A DNA stretch of 64,000 nucleotides, taken from NCBI GenBank assembly GCA_903928075.1, contig CAIYPD010000096.1:1-64000 (forward strand), given 5' to 3'. Below the pieces are notes generated by a model. That model saw only the letters and a program-made list of their open reading frames with translations. It had not been told where the DNA came from and searched no databases. Positions 48,364 to 57,556 of the stretch are shown piece by piece. The DNA comes from Candidatus Firestoneibacteriota bacterium (GTDB taxonomy: Bacteria > Oederibacteriota > D2-FULL-39-29). Each line of letters starts with the position of its first letter. The first letter of the stretch is position 1. Both the position numbers and the translations under genes were made by a program.

Positions 48364-50136
48364 ATGGAAATCAGTTTATTAATGATAATTACCGTTGTGA
48401 TTTATCTTATCGCGACGGCAATCTTCGGTTATATCGGCTACAAACAGACCACCACCTCCTCAGACTTTTTAGTCGCGGGCAGAAAACAGCACCCGGTAAT
48501 TATGGCGCTTTCTTACGGCGCCACTTTCATTTCCACTTCCGCCATAGTCGGTTTTGGCGGCGCGGCGGCCACGATGGGCATGGGTATGCTCTGGCTCACC
48601 TTCCTCAATATCTTCGTGGGCATCTTTATTGCCTTCGTCTATTTTGGAAAACGCACGCGCAAGATGGGGCACAGCCTGGACGCGCATACCTTCCCTGAAC
48701 TCATGGGGCGGCGTTATGAATCCCGTTTCATCCAGGGCGCTTCGGGCCTGCTTATCTTTCTGTTTATGCCGCTTTATGCAGGCGCGGTTATGATAGGCGG
48801 GGCAGTTTTTTTACAGCAGGTTTTCGGAATTAATTATGAAGTCGCGCTTTTGTTCTTCGCGGCAATTACGGCTGTCTATGTGGTCTTCGGCGGCATGAAG
48901 GGTGTTATGTACACCGATGCTTTCCAGGGCGCGATTATGTTTATCGGCATGTCCTTACTTCTGGTCTTTACCTATGTAAAACTCGGCGGCGTAATTATGG
49001 CGCATGAGAAACTAACGGCGCTGGCGGTATTAGTCCCGGACGCGATGAAGGCCGGCGGCCACCAGGGTTGGACTTCTATGCCCAAATTTGCTTCGCCTAT
49101 GTGGATGTCTCTGGTCACCACGCTGGTCATGGGTGTAGGCCTCGGGGTGCTTGCACAGCCGCAGCTTTCAGTAAGATTTATGACGGTTAAATCCAACAAA
49201 GAATTAAACCGCGCGGTAATCATCGGCGGTATTTTTATTCTGATGATGACCGGCGTGGCTTTCACCGCAGGCGCTTTGACCAATGTTTATTTTGTCGAGA
49301 AATATAAGATGATCTCGCTGGATGTCACTAAAGCGACCCCGGCCGAATTAAAAGCTATTGAAGAAGGAATAGCCCCGGCAAAAGAAGAACCTAAAAAAAG
49401 CGCGTTGGCTCCGGTAAAACCTGCCGTAGTTACGGCGGCAAAACAGGTCCCGGGAGAGGTGGCAGCGGTAAAACCTCCCGCGCCAAAAGCAAAGCCCGAC
49501 AATATTATCCCTATCTATATTGCAAAAGCCATGCCCGAATGGTTTACAGCGCTCTTTATGATAACCCTTCTGGCAGCAGCTATGTCCACGCTCTCCTCGC
49601 AATTTCACACTATGGGCACGGCGCTTAGCAGGGATTTCTACGAGAAGGGCTTGAATATAACATCAAAAAATACCCTGCTTTTAAATAAAGTAGGGACCGG
49701 AATTGGAATAGTTTTTGCCATAGTGGTTGCGTGGCTCCTGCCGAAAGCAATTGAAGGCGGCTCCAATATAATAGCAATCGGAACCTCTTTATTCTTCGGG
49801 CTTTGCGCAGCAGCCTTTATCCCGATGTACATCGGCGCGCTTTACTCAAAGCTGGTGACTAAGACCGCCGCGATTGCGAGCTTCCTTATAGGTTCTCTTA
49901 CGAGCCTGTTCTGGATGACCTTCTTTCACACGAAGGAATCAGCGGCGCTCAAGATTTGCAAATTTATTTTCAATAAGGACACCCTGGCAACCAGTCCGGT
50001 GATGGCGACCCTGGATCCTATCGTAGTCGCGCTCCCGGTCTCCTTCCTGGTGATAATAGTCGTAAGTTTCATAACAAAGAAAACCGAAGAAAAGCATTTA
50101 GAAAAGTGCTTTGAAGGTATTAAAGGAGGCAATTAA
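48364..50136 (+). CDS. Sodium:solute symporter (SSF family)
   Basis: TSDFLVAGRKQHPVIMALSYGATFISTSAIVGFGGAAA; AAAMSTLSSQFHTMGTALSRDFYEK. Confidence 0.95.
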   Translation: MEISLLMIITVVIYLIATAIFGYIGYKQTTTSSDFLVAGRKQHPVIMALSYGATFISTSAIVGFGGAAATMGMGMLWLTFLNIFVGIFIAFVYFGKRTRKMGHSLDAHTFPELMGRRYESRFIQGASGLLIFLFMPLYAGAVMIGGAVFLQQVFGINYEVALLFFAAITAVYVVFGGMKGVMYTDAFQGAIMFIGMSLLLVFTYVKLGGVIMAHEKLTALAVLVPDAMKAGGHQGWTSMPKFASPMWMSLVTTLVMGVGLGVLAQPQLSVRFMTVKSNKELNRAVIIGGIFILMMTGVAFTAGALTNVYFVEKYKMISLDVTKATPAELKAIEEGIAPAKEEPKKSALAPVKPAVVTAAKQVPGEVAAVKPPAPKAKPDNIIPIYIAKAMPEWFTALFMITLLAAAMSTLSSQFHTMGTALSRDFYEKGLNITSKNTLLLNKVGTGIGIVFAIVVAWLLPKAIEGGSNIIAIGTSLFFGLCAAAFIPMYIGALYSKLVTKTAAIASFLIGSLTSLFWMTFFHTKESAALKICKFIFNKDTLATSPVMATLDPIVVALPVSFLVIIVVSFITKKTEEKHLEKCFEGIKGGN

Positions 50137-50137
50137 T

Positions 50138-50902
50138 ATGAAAAAGTTTTTAGCCGCAGTACTGCTTTGCCTTGCCGTTTCCGGACCGCTCTTTGCAGTC
50201 GATACCGGAAGAATGTGGGAAAATCTAAACATCACGGTACTCTTGTCACCAGAGCTTTCATTTACCGTTATGCCCGGACACAGATGGGAATTTGCCAGAG
50301 AAGGTAATCCCGGCGCAACAAAAGACAGTTATTTTACTGAGATGTTCATAGGCCCCAACTATGCGATAAAACTTGATCCTACCCTTAAACTCAAGTTCTC
50401 ACTCTGGTACTACTATATGGGCTTCCCGGCAAAGGCAACAGGAGCCTATCCCTTCTCTCACAATATAGAAGTGATACCTGCGATAGACTGGAAGGTTTCC
50501 GATAAACTAACGGTCTCTGATAGATTAATATTTCACAACACCTTCTTCTACTCGGGAGAATTAACAGACGCAAAACAGAACGGTCTTTCCACAATGATAA
50601 GAGAAATGGTCACTTTTACCTATAACCTGGATCCGAAACTTAACCTTATTCTAGGAGATGAACTCTTTATAGGAATAATGGAAGACAGTGAAACAAAACC
50701 CTCATCTTCAGGAGCAGGTTTCTACAAAAATGGATTCAACTCCAATAGATTGTATATCGGGTTTTCTTATGCGATAGATCCGACACTTATTATTATTCCA
50801 CAGTATGTTTATGAAACTACCTATGATAATTTTGGAGCCATAGTTACCGGCAACAACCACAATTTCTATTTGACGGTAACTTACCTTTTCAAAGCGTTTT
50901 AA
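50138..50902 (+). CDS. Outer-membrane beta-barrel-like protein
   Basis: Signal peptide MKKFLAAVLLCLAVSGPLFA; alternating amphipathic strands; C-terminal NHNFYLTVTYLFKAF. Start at ATG 50138 downstream of GGAGG. Confidence 0.78.
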   Translation: MKKFLAAVLLCLAVSGPLFAVDTGRMWENLNITVLLSPELSFTVMPGHRWEFAREGNPGATKDSYFTEMFIGPNYAIKLDPTLKLKFSLWYYYMGFPAKATGAYPFSHNIEVIPAIDWKVSDKLTVSDRLIFHNTFFYSGELTDAKQNGLSTMIREMVTFTYNLDPKLNLILGDELFIGIMEDSETKPSSSGAGFYKNGFNSNRLYIGFSYAIDPTLIIIPQYVYETTYDNFGAIVTGNNHNFYLTVTYLFKAF

Positions 50903-50991
50903 AAGATAGCTCTAAGTTGAAAGAAGGTGTAAATATCTATCCGAACCTTCTCGAAATCCTCCTGGGCGGAACAACAAGGACAGTGAATCAC

Positions 50992-51023
50992 AAAGGGGCG
51001 GCCCAAAAAGCCGCCCTTTCTTT
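50992..51023 (+). terminator. Intrinsic terminator
   Basis: AAAGGGGCGGCCCAAAAAGCCGCCCTTTCTTT hairpin after the outer-membrane gene. Confidence 0.75.
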
Positions 51024-51262
51024 ATCTCTTATAAGCATTTGCCAAACCTCTAACCTCTGTCCGTTCCTCTCCAGTCTTGTCTTCTTGTTATCTTGGCGTC
51101 TTGTATTCTTCTCCAGTCTTGTATTCTTATCTTTCTTTCCAAGCCTCTAACCCTCAAAACATCCAAACATCCAGGCTTCGCTTATTCGGCCGTATTTATT
51201 CATTTTACATCCCCTATTCCTATATTATATAATATTATAACTAAATTCATAGGAGGTAATAA

Positions 51263-51361
51263 ATGTTTGGTCTCCCGCTCGGTACTTTTCTTGCTGTAAC
51301 GCTTATACCCTTGCTTATAATGCTTGCGCTAACTATTTGGGCTTTGAGATTTAAGGAGTAA
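51263..51361 (+). CDS. 32-aa membrane microprotein upstream of second symporter; below ORF-track cutoff
   Basis: MFGLPLGTFLAVTLIPLLIMLALTIWALRFKE; AGGAGGT RBS; 2 nt upstream of next ATG. Confidence 0.82.
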   Translation: MFGLPLGTFLAVTLIPLLIMLALTIWALRFKE

Positions 51362-51363
51362 CC

Positions 51364-52923
51364 ATGGGAAGCTCAATAGTCAACATAACCGTAATAGTCA
51401 TATATTTTCTTTCCCTTTTGCTTATTGGCTATGCCGCCTCAAAAAAAATCAAGTCCACCTCAGATTTTATAGTAGGCGGCCGGGAACTGAATTTCTGGGT
51501 CTTTGTCCTCCTTATCATCTCTTCCTGCGCCTCCGGGATGTCACTCCTGGGTTCTGCCGGTCTCGGCTTTAAAACCGGCTGGCCGACCATCTGGGAACAG
51601 ATGCTGGTGCCACTGGCCTGCGCGCTCTCCATATTTCTTTTTGGCACAAAAATATACCGCGTCAGCCAGAAAAAGAATTTTGTTACTATCCAGGATTATC
51701 TTTCTTTGCGCTACAACAGCACAAAATCTATCAGGACCCTTTCTTCTATTATAGTAATAATTGTTTCGACAATTTATCTTTCCGGCCAGTATACGGCCAT
51801 AAGCATCACCATGGGCTGGCTCTTTAAAATGCCCCACGAATACGCGCTTCTTCTCGGCGCGGTCATAGTTATGCTTTATGTTATTCTCGGCGGACTTTAT
51901 GCCGTGGCCTGGACCGCGCTTTTCCAGGGGATTATAATAATCGTCGGTGTATTAGTGGTAGCCCCGTTTATCATAGCCAATGCGGGCGGCCTTACCCATA
52001 TAAACGAGAATCTTGCAAAAATAGATCCCAACATGCTGGCTCTGGCCTACCCGCAGGCCCATCCGCCTGTGGCGCCCTATGCTTTTGCCACGCCCTTATA
52101 CCTGGTCTCCTTCGCGCTCTTACTCGGTTTTGGTCTGGCCTCTGCGCCCCACATTGTAAGCAACTCGCTTTCGGCAAAGAGATACAAATATTTTAAATGG
52201 GCCCCGCTGGCGGCCTTTGGTATCTATGTCGTTGTTTTCTACCTTATAAAAATTTCCGGTTATGCTGCCCGGTCTATGGTCTACGACAAAACCCTGGTCC
52301 TGCCCAATGTCGCAAACGCGGCAGATTATTCTTTTATTGCAGCAATTCAGGCGGCCATGCCGCAGTTTATCTGGCCCATTTTTGCAATTATCGTGCTCTC
52401 CGCCGTGCTTACGACCACCGACAGTTTGATGCTCCGCATTGGTTCCTCCTTCAGCTGGGATATTTACAAGAAATTTCTGAAACCGGATGCCACGGACAAA
52501 CAGATAAATAATGTTAACAGAATAGTTATTGTAGTGGCCGCGCTCGGGACCATGCTGGCCGCTATAAAACCGCCGGAGCTTTTGGCCTGGCTTATCTGGA
52601 CCGGGATCGGGATCATGCTTTCCACATTTGTGGCGCCAATACTTTTCGGGCTTTACTGGCGGCGCACGACAAAAGAAGGCGCTTTCTGGGGTATGCTCAG
52701 CGGGCTTATCTCTGCGCTGGTCTTCGGCTATTTCGCTAAATTTGTGACTAAATTTCCGGTGGATTTTTCTCTCTTAAGTTTCACCGTTTCGGTGTTGGTC
52801 CTGATAGTGGTAAGCTTGTGCACTAAACCGGTAGCTGATAGTATTCTGGACGAGACCGAGACCGGCTTCTTCATTAACAAGAAATCCTTGATAGATAAAA
52901 GCCAAGTATTAAAGCGGAAGTGA
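51364..52923 (+). CDS. Sodium:solute symporter (SSF family), second copy
   Basis: STSDFIVGGRELNFWVFVLLIISSCASGMSLLGSAGLGFKTGWPTIWEQ; TTTDSLMLRIGSSFSWDIYKK. Confidence 0.95.
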   Translation: MGSSIVNITVIVIYFLSLLLIGYAASKKIKSTSDFIVGGRELNFWVFVLLIISSCASGMSLLGSAGLGFKTGWPTIWEQMLVPLACALSIFLFGTKIYRVSQKKNFVTIQDYLSLRYNSTKSIRTLSSIIVIIVSTIYLSGQYTAISITMGWLFKMPHEYALLLGAVIVMLYVILGGLYAVAWTALFQGIIIIVGVLVVAPFIIANAGGLTHINENLAKIDPNMLALAYPQAHPPVAPYAFATPLYLVSFALLLGFGLASAPHIVSNSLSAKRYKYFKWAPLAAFGIYVVVFYLIKISGYAARSMVYDKTLVLPNVANAADYSFIAAIQAAMPQFIWPIFAIIVLSAVLTTTDSLMLRIGSSFSWDIYKKFLKPDATDKQINNVNRIVIVVAALGTMLAAIKPPELLAWLIWTGIGIMLSTFVAPILFGLYWRRTTKEGAFWGMLSGLISALVFGYFAKFVTKFPVDFSLLSFTVSVLVLIVVSLCTKPVADSILDETETGFFINKKSLIDKSQVLKRK

Positions 52924-52969
52924 AACCGGCTTCTTTGATTAACAAGAAATCCTAAACAGGGGAAAATAA

Positions 52970-54265
52970 ATGTTCTGGCAGAAAAATATAGAAACTTTAC
53001 CAAGAGAACAACTCGAAAAATTACAACTGCTCCGGCTTAAAGCAACCGTCAAACGGGTCTATGCTAAAGTCCCTTATTATAAAAAGCTTTTTAGAGCAAA
53101 AAAGACAGCACCGAAAGAGATAAAGACGCTGGAAGATATTACCAAACTCCCTTTTACCACCCGGGATGATTTACAAAAAAACTACCCCGACGGCCTGCTT
53201 TCGGTAACGAAAGATAAACTGGTACGGCTGCACACCTCTTCGGGAACCACCGGCAAACCCAAGGCGGTTTTCTTTACGGAGAAAGATATAGCAACAGCTG
53301 CGAACAATATGGCAAGATGCCTGACCATGACCGGGGTAACAAAAAGCGATGTTCTGCAAAATATGATGAGTTACGGTTTGTTCACCGGCGGGCTGATGAT
53401 GCACTACGGCGCGGAAAAAATAGGCGCCCTGGTTATCCCGGCTGCTATCGGCAACACCGACAGGCAGCTCCTCCTTATGCAGGATTTCGGAACGACCTCT
53501 ATCCACCTCACTCCTTCCTACGCCTTATATCTTGCGGCTATCTTCGAGAAGAAGGGCCGGGCTTTTAGAAAAAAACTAAAACTTAAAAGAGCCTATATGG
53601 GCGCGGAACCCTACACGGAAGAGACCAAGAACAAGATAGAGAGCATTTTAAAATTGAAGGTGTATAACTCCTACGGACTTACGGAGATGAACGGCCCGGG
53701 GGTCGCCTTTGAATGCGGTTTTCAAGCCGGGATGCATCTCTGGGAAGATTCTTATTTAATGGAAATCGTAGATCCCAAGACCGACAGGCCTTTACCCGAC
53801 GGGCAGACCGGAGAACTTATTCTTACGACACTCACCCGCGAAGGTATGCCGATAATACGCTACCGCACCCGGGATTTGACCGCCATAATTCCTGAAAAAT
53901 GCAAGTGCGGGCGCACGCACAGGAGAATAATGCGGATTAAGGGCCGGGCCGACGATATGTTCATACTGCGAGGCGTAAATATCTACCCGCAGCAGATAGA
54001 ACGCGTCCTTATGAGTGTCGCGCATGTAGAAAAAAATTACCAGATCTACCTGGAAGACAACGATAAGATGACGGTTAAAGTCGAAATAACCAAGAAGCTC
54101 TTTGACGGCAATCTGGAACACTTAAAGAAACTTCAATTTGACCTTACGGAAAAACTCCGGGCCGAAATTATGGTCCGGCCGAGTGTCGAACTGGTGGAAC
54201 CGGGAACCCTCCCCGTTTCGGAAGGAAAAGCGAAAAGGGTGTTTGATAATCGAAAAATCTACTGA
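52970..54265 (+). CDS. paaK: Phenylacetate-CoA ligase family protein
   Basis: [71 protein letters not shown]. Confidence 0.95.
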   Translation: MFWQKNIETLPREQLEKLQLLRLKATVKRVYAKVPYYKKLFRAKKTAPKEIKTLEDITKLPFTTRDDLQKNYPDGLLSVTKDKLVRLHTSSGTTGKPKAVFFTEKDIATAANNMARCLTMTGVTKSDVLQNMMSYGLFTGGLMMHYGAEKIGALVIPAAIGNTDRQLLLMQDFGTTSIHLTPSYALYLAAIFEKKGRAFRKKLKLKRAYMGAEPYTEETKNKIESILKLKVYNSYGLTEMNGPGVAFECGFQAGMHLWEDSYLMEIVDPKTDRPLPDGQTGELILTTLTREGMPIIRYRTRDLTAIIPEKCKCGRTHRRIMRIKGRADDMFILRGVNIYPQQIERVLMSVAHVEKNYQIYLEDNDKMTVKVEITKKLFDGNLEHLKKLQFDLTEKLRAEIMVRPSVELVEPGTLPVSEGKAKRVFDNRKIY

Positions 54266-54524
54266 TTTTTCTCAAGTTAGTAAGGTTTTTAACGTTTGTA
54301 AAGTTTGTAAAGTTAAAAACCATTGAAAAATATTATTAAGGGTTTATTTTGTCTTTAGAGTTGGCATTCAAATTTGATACCACCTTTAAAAAAGACCTTA
54401 TAAACCTTAAAAGTTTTACAAACCTTATTAACTTTTGCTTTGGAATTATATAATGTTACCTTTAAAAAAAACTTTATAAACGTTAAAAACTTTACAAACT
54501 TTATGAACTTGTTCCGGAGGAACC

Positions 54525-54938
54525 ATGCCCATACTCAAACAGCTTTCGGTCTTCGTACAGAACCAGCCGGGGAAGATAGAACGCGTCACCAGCGTTCTGG
54601 CTGAGAATAATATTAACATACTGGCGTTTAATATCGCCAGCAGCGGCGAATACGGCGTAATAAAAATAATTACGGATAAACCTGAACTCGCCTATAAAAA
54701 ATATAAAGAAGCCGGCCTGACGGCCTATCTCTCAGAAGTGCTGGGCATAGTAATGCAGGATAAACCCGGCGGTCTGCACAGCGTAGCCCAGCTTATAGCA
54801 AAAAACAGCCTCAATGTTGAAAACGCCTATGTTTATGTGCCCAAATCAAGAAAGAAAGCTATGCTTATCATTGATGTCCGGGACCTGAAGGCGGCAAGAA
54901 AAAATATTGCCTTTGATAAAAAGCTAAAATCCGAGTAA
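54525..54938 (+). CDS. ACT-domain protein (tandem ACT) paired with paaK
   Basis: KQLSVFVQNQPGKIERVTSVLAENNINILAFNIASSGEYGVIKIITDKPE ... VMQDKPGGLHSVAQLIAKNSLNVENAYVYV. Confidence 0.93.
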   Translation: MPILKQLSVFVQNQPGKIERVTSVLAENNINILAFNIASSGEYGVIKIITDKPELAYKKYKEAGLTAYLSEVLGIVMQDKPGGLHSVAQLIAKNSLNVENAYVYVPKSRKKAMLIIDVRDLKAARKNIAFDKKLKSE

Positions 54939-54947
54939 AGGGGAACT

Positions 54948-56261
54948 ATGACTGACAAATTAATCTGGAATCCGAAAGCGGAGTGCATGCTCCTGAAAGA
55001 AAGAGAACGGCTGCAACTGGACCGCCTGCAGCATATCGTAAAATACGCCTACGAAAATATTGCCTATTACAAAAAATCATTTGACGCCGCCGGGGTCAAG
55101 CCTTCTGATATAAAAAGCCTGAAAGACATCGTAAAGCTGCCTTTTACCTCCAAAGAAGATTTGCGGAGCGCCTATCCTTTCGGTATGTTCGCAGTCCCGC
55201 ATGAAGAGATTCTTGAAATACACACCTCTTCGGGCACGACCGGCAGGCCTGTGGTGGTCGGCTATACAGCCGGCGACCTGGAACTCTGGGGCGAAGTAAT
55301 GGCCCGGGCTCTTTCTATGGCAGGCACCACCAAAGCCGACTGGGTCCAGAACGCCTACGGCTATGGTTTATTCACCGGCGGGCTGGGCGTGCATTACGGC
55401 GCAAGAAAAATAGGCGCGAATATTGTCCCTATTTCCGCAGGCAACACCAAGCGGCAGTTAGAAATAATTAAAGACTTCGGAACCACCATTCTTACCTGCA
55501 CTCCTTCCTATACTCTCTATCTGGCTGAAGTTGCCGGAGAAGAAGGTATTGACCTGAAAAAATGCAAATTGAGAGCCGGGGTCTTCGGCGCGGAGATGTG
55601 GACCGAAAAGATGCGGGAAGAAATAGAAAAGCGCCTGCATCTAAGCGCTCTTAATATCTACGGCCTGACCGAGATTATCGGGCCGGGAGTTTCCCAGGAA
55701 TGTATGGAGAAGGCAGGCCTGCACTTGCAGGAGGATCATTTCTTCCCTGAAGTTATTTCCCCGGATTCTCTGGTTCCCGTAGAAGAAGCACACAAGGGTG
55801 AACTTGTTCTCACAACCCTGACCCGCGAAGGGACCCCTATGATACGCTTCCGGACCAAAGATATAACTGCGCTCAATCACGGAATCTGTAAATGCGGCAG
55901 GACTACGGTGAAGATGGACAGAATAACCGGCAGGTCGGATGATATGATGAAGATTCGCGGCGTTATCGTCTTCCCCTCCCAGATAGAAAAGGCCCTGCTG
56001 GAAATACCGGGTATTGAACCGCATTACAAGATAATAATCACCAGGCCGCACCAACTGGATGAACTGGAAGTCCAGGTGGAAACCTCAAAAAAAATGTTCT
56101 CGGACGAAATCAGACATATAGAAGAAATGAAAAACAACATTGAATCCCATGTCGAACGAGCTATCGGTATAAGGATAAAAGTCGCACTGGTGGAACCGAA
56201 ATCGATACAGCGGAGCGAGGGCAAAGCTCGACGGGTATTTGATATGAGGAATATGAAATAG
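54948..56261 (+). CDS. paaK: Phenylacetate-CoA ligase family protein, second copy
   Basis: [71 protein letters not shown]. Confidence 0.95.
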   Translation: MTDKLIWNPKAECMLLKERERLQLDRLQHIVKYAYENIAYYKKSFDAAGVKPSDIKSLKDIVKLPFTSKEDLRSAYPFGMFAVPHEEILEIHTSSGTTGRPVVVGYTAGDLELWGEVMARALSMAGTTKADWVQNAYGYGLFTGGLGVHYGARKIGANIVPISAGNTKRQLEIIKDFGTTILTCTPSYTLYLAEVAGEEGIDLKKCKLRAGVFGAEMWTEKMREEIEKRLHLSALNIYGLTEIIGPGVSQECMEKAGLHLQEDHFFPEVISPDSLVPVEEAHKGELVLTTLTREGTPMIRFRTKDITALNHGICKCGRTTVKMDRITGRSDDMMKIRGVIVFPSQIEKALLEIPGIEPHYKIIITRPHQLDELEVQVETSKKMFSDEIRHIEEMKNNIESHVERAIGIRIKVALVEPKSIQRSEGKARRVFDMRNMK

Positions 56262-56263
56262 CC

Positions 56264-56883
56264 CGTCTGATGACACAGATGAAAGTGAGATGGCACAGAT
56301 AAAAACACAGATAAGAGCACAGGTTAAGAACGCGGATAAATAATAGGATAAGATACAAAAAGCAAAATAAAGCAGATAATTTTGATGATGGGGTATCATC
56401 TTTGTCATTGGATAGGGAGAGTATATATGGTTATTGAAATGGATAATATACTTACAGCAAGGATTATCGGGTATTGTTTCAAATTGCACACTGAAATAGG
56501 TCCGGGGCATGTCGAAAAGGTTTATCATAATGGGCTGATTACAATTTTAAAAAAAGAAAAAGTTGTCTTTGAATCAGAGAAGCGGTACAAGTTGTTTTAT
56601 CAGAATGAGGTAATTGGCAGTTTCAAAGCAGATTTAGTTATTGAGAACAAATTGATAGTTGAATTAAAGTCTTTGGAACGAGTTATACCGGAGGTTTTCT
56701 ACCGCCAGACAGTCTCGTATCTTAGATCAGCAAAAATACCGCTTGGTCTTATAGTAAACTTTGGCACAAACAGATGCCAAATAAAAAGAATCGTTGTGTA
56801 ATCTAATATTTAACTGTAATATTATATAAACAGCATAGCGCTCTATCTGTGCCATCTCACTTTCATCCGTGTCATCAGTTTTA
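56264..56883. repeat. Inverted CACAGAT-type repeats flanking the GxxExxY gene
   Basis: Left: CTGATGACACAGATGAAAGTGAGATGGCACAGATAAA (56266-56302). Right: ATCTGTGCCATCTCACTTTCATCCGTGTCATCAG (about 56846-56879), its inverted complement. Confidence 0.88.
56382..56801 (+). CDS. GxxExxY protein (PDDEXK-like)
   Basis: DNILTARIIGYCFKLHTEIGPGHVEKVYHNGLI...YQNEVIGSFKADLVIENKLIVELKSLE: GPGHVEKVY corresponds to the GxxExxY motif. Confidence 0.92.
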   Translation: MMMGYHLCHWIGRVYMVIEMDNILTARIIGYCFKLHTEIGPGHVEKVYHNGLITILKKEKVVFESEKRYKLFYQNEVIGSFKADLVIENKLIVELKSLERVIPEVFYRQTVSYLRSAKIPLGLIVNFGTNRCQIKRIVV

Positions 56884-56896
56884 CTGGAGGTAAAAC

Positions 56897-57328
56897 ATGC
56901 ATGTTAAGCAGGTTTCTATTTTTCTGGAAAACAAGAAAGGCCGGCTGCTGGATGCTTTGAAGGCACTGGCAAAGGCGAAGATAAATATAAGAGCGCTTTC
57001 TGTTGCAGATACGGCGGATTACGGGATTCTGAGGATGATAGTATCCGATGTTCCCAGAGCTAAGGCAGCTCTAGAATCCGCAGGATTCACGGTAAAAGAA
57101 ACTGAAGTAATTGCCATAGCCGTAAGCGACCAGCCGGGCGGCCTGGCCAAGATCCTCGAAGTGTTGAATAATGCGGGCTTGAATGTGGAATATGTATACG
57201 CCTTTGCGGAAAAACATGAAAATGATGCGATAGTGGTTCTTAGGACAGAAAATATCGAACTCGGAATAAAGACCCTGACAAACGCCAAAGTAAAGATACT
57301 GGAGCCGAAGAAAGTATATTCAATATAA
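56897..57328 (+). CDS. ACT-domain protein (tandem ACT), second copy
   Basis: KQVSIFLENKKGRLLDALKALAKAKINIRALSVADTADYGILRMIVSD ... AVSDQPGGLAKILEVLNNAGLNVEYVYAF. Confidence 0.93.
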   Translation: MHVKQVSIFLENKKGRLLDALKALAKAKINIRALSVADTADYGILRMIVSDVPRAKAALESAGFTVKETEVIAIAVSDQPGGLAKILEVLNNAGLNVEYVYAFAEKHENDAIVVLRTENIELGIKTLTNAKVKILEPKKVYSI

Positions 57329-57556
57329 GTCCATAAAGTTTATAAAGTTTGTAAGGTTTGTAAAGTCTAGAATCTTTGAAGTATATTAATTGTAAAGCGT
57401 AATTTAAAAATTTTGCAATTACTTAATATATTTGTCTCCACTAAAAAAGACCTTATGAACCTTATTAAATTTACAAACATTACCAACCTTATAGACTTCT
57501 TTTTTCAAAAGACTTTACAAACTTTACTAACGTTAAAAACTTTATGAACTCTTTCG

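Noticed and set aside
54270-54510. Possible CRISPR array (regular repeats)
   Set aside because: Degenerate 9-10-bp units without spacers or conserved ~30-bp repeats, and no cas genes in the window.
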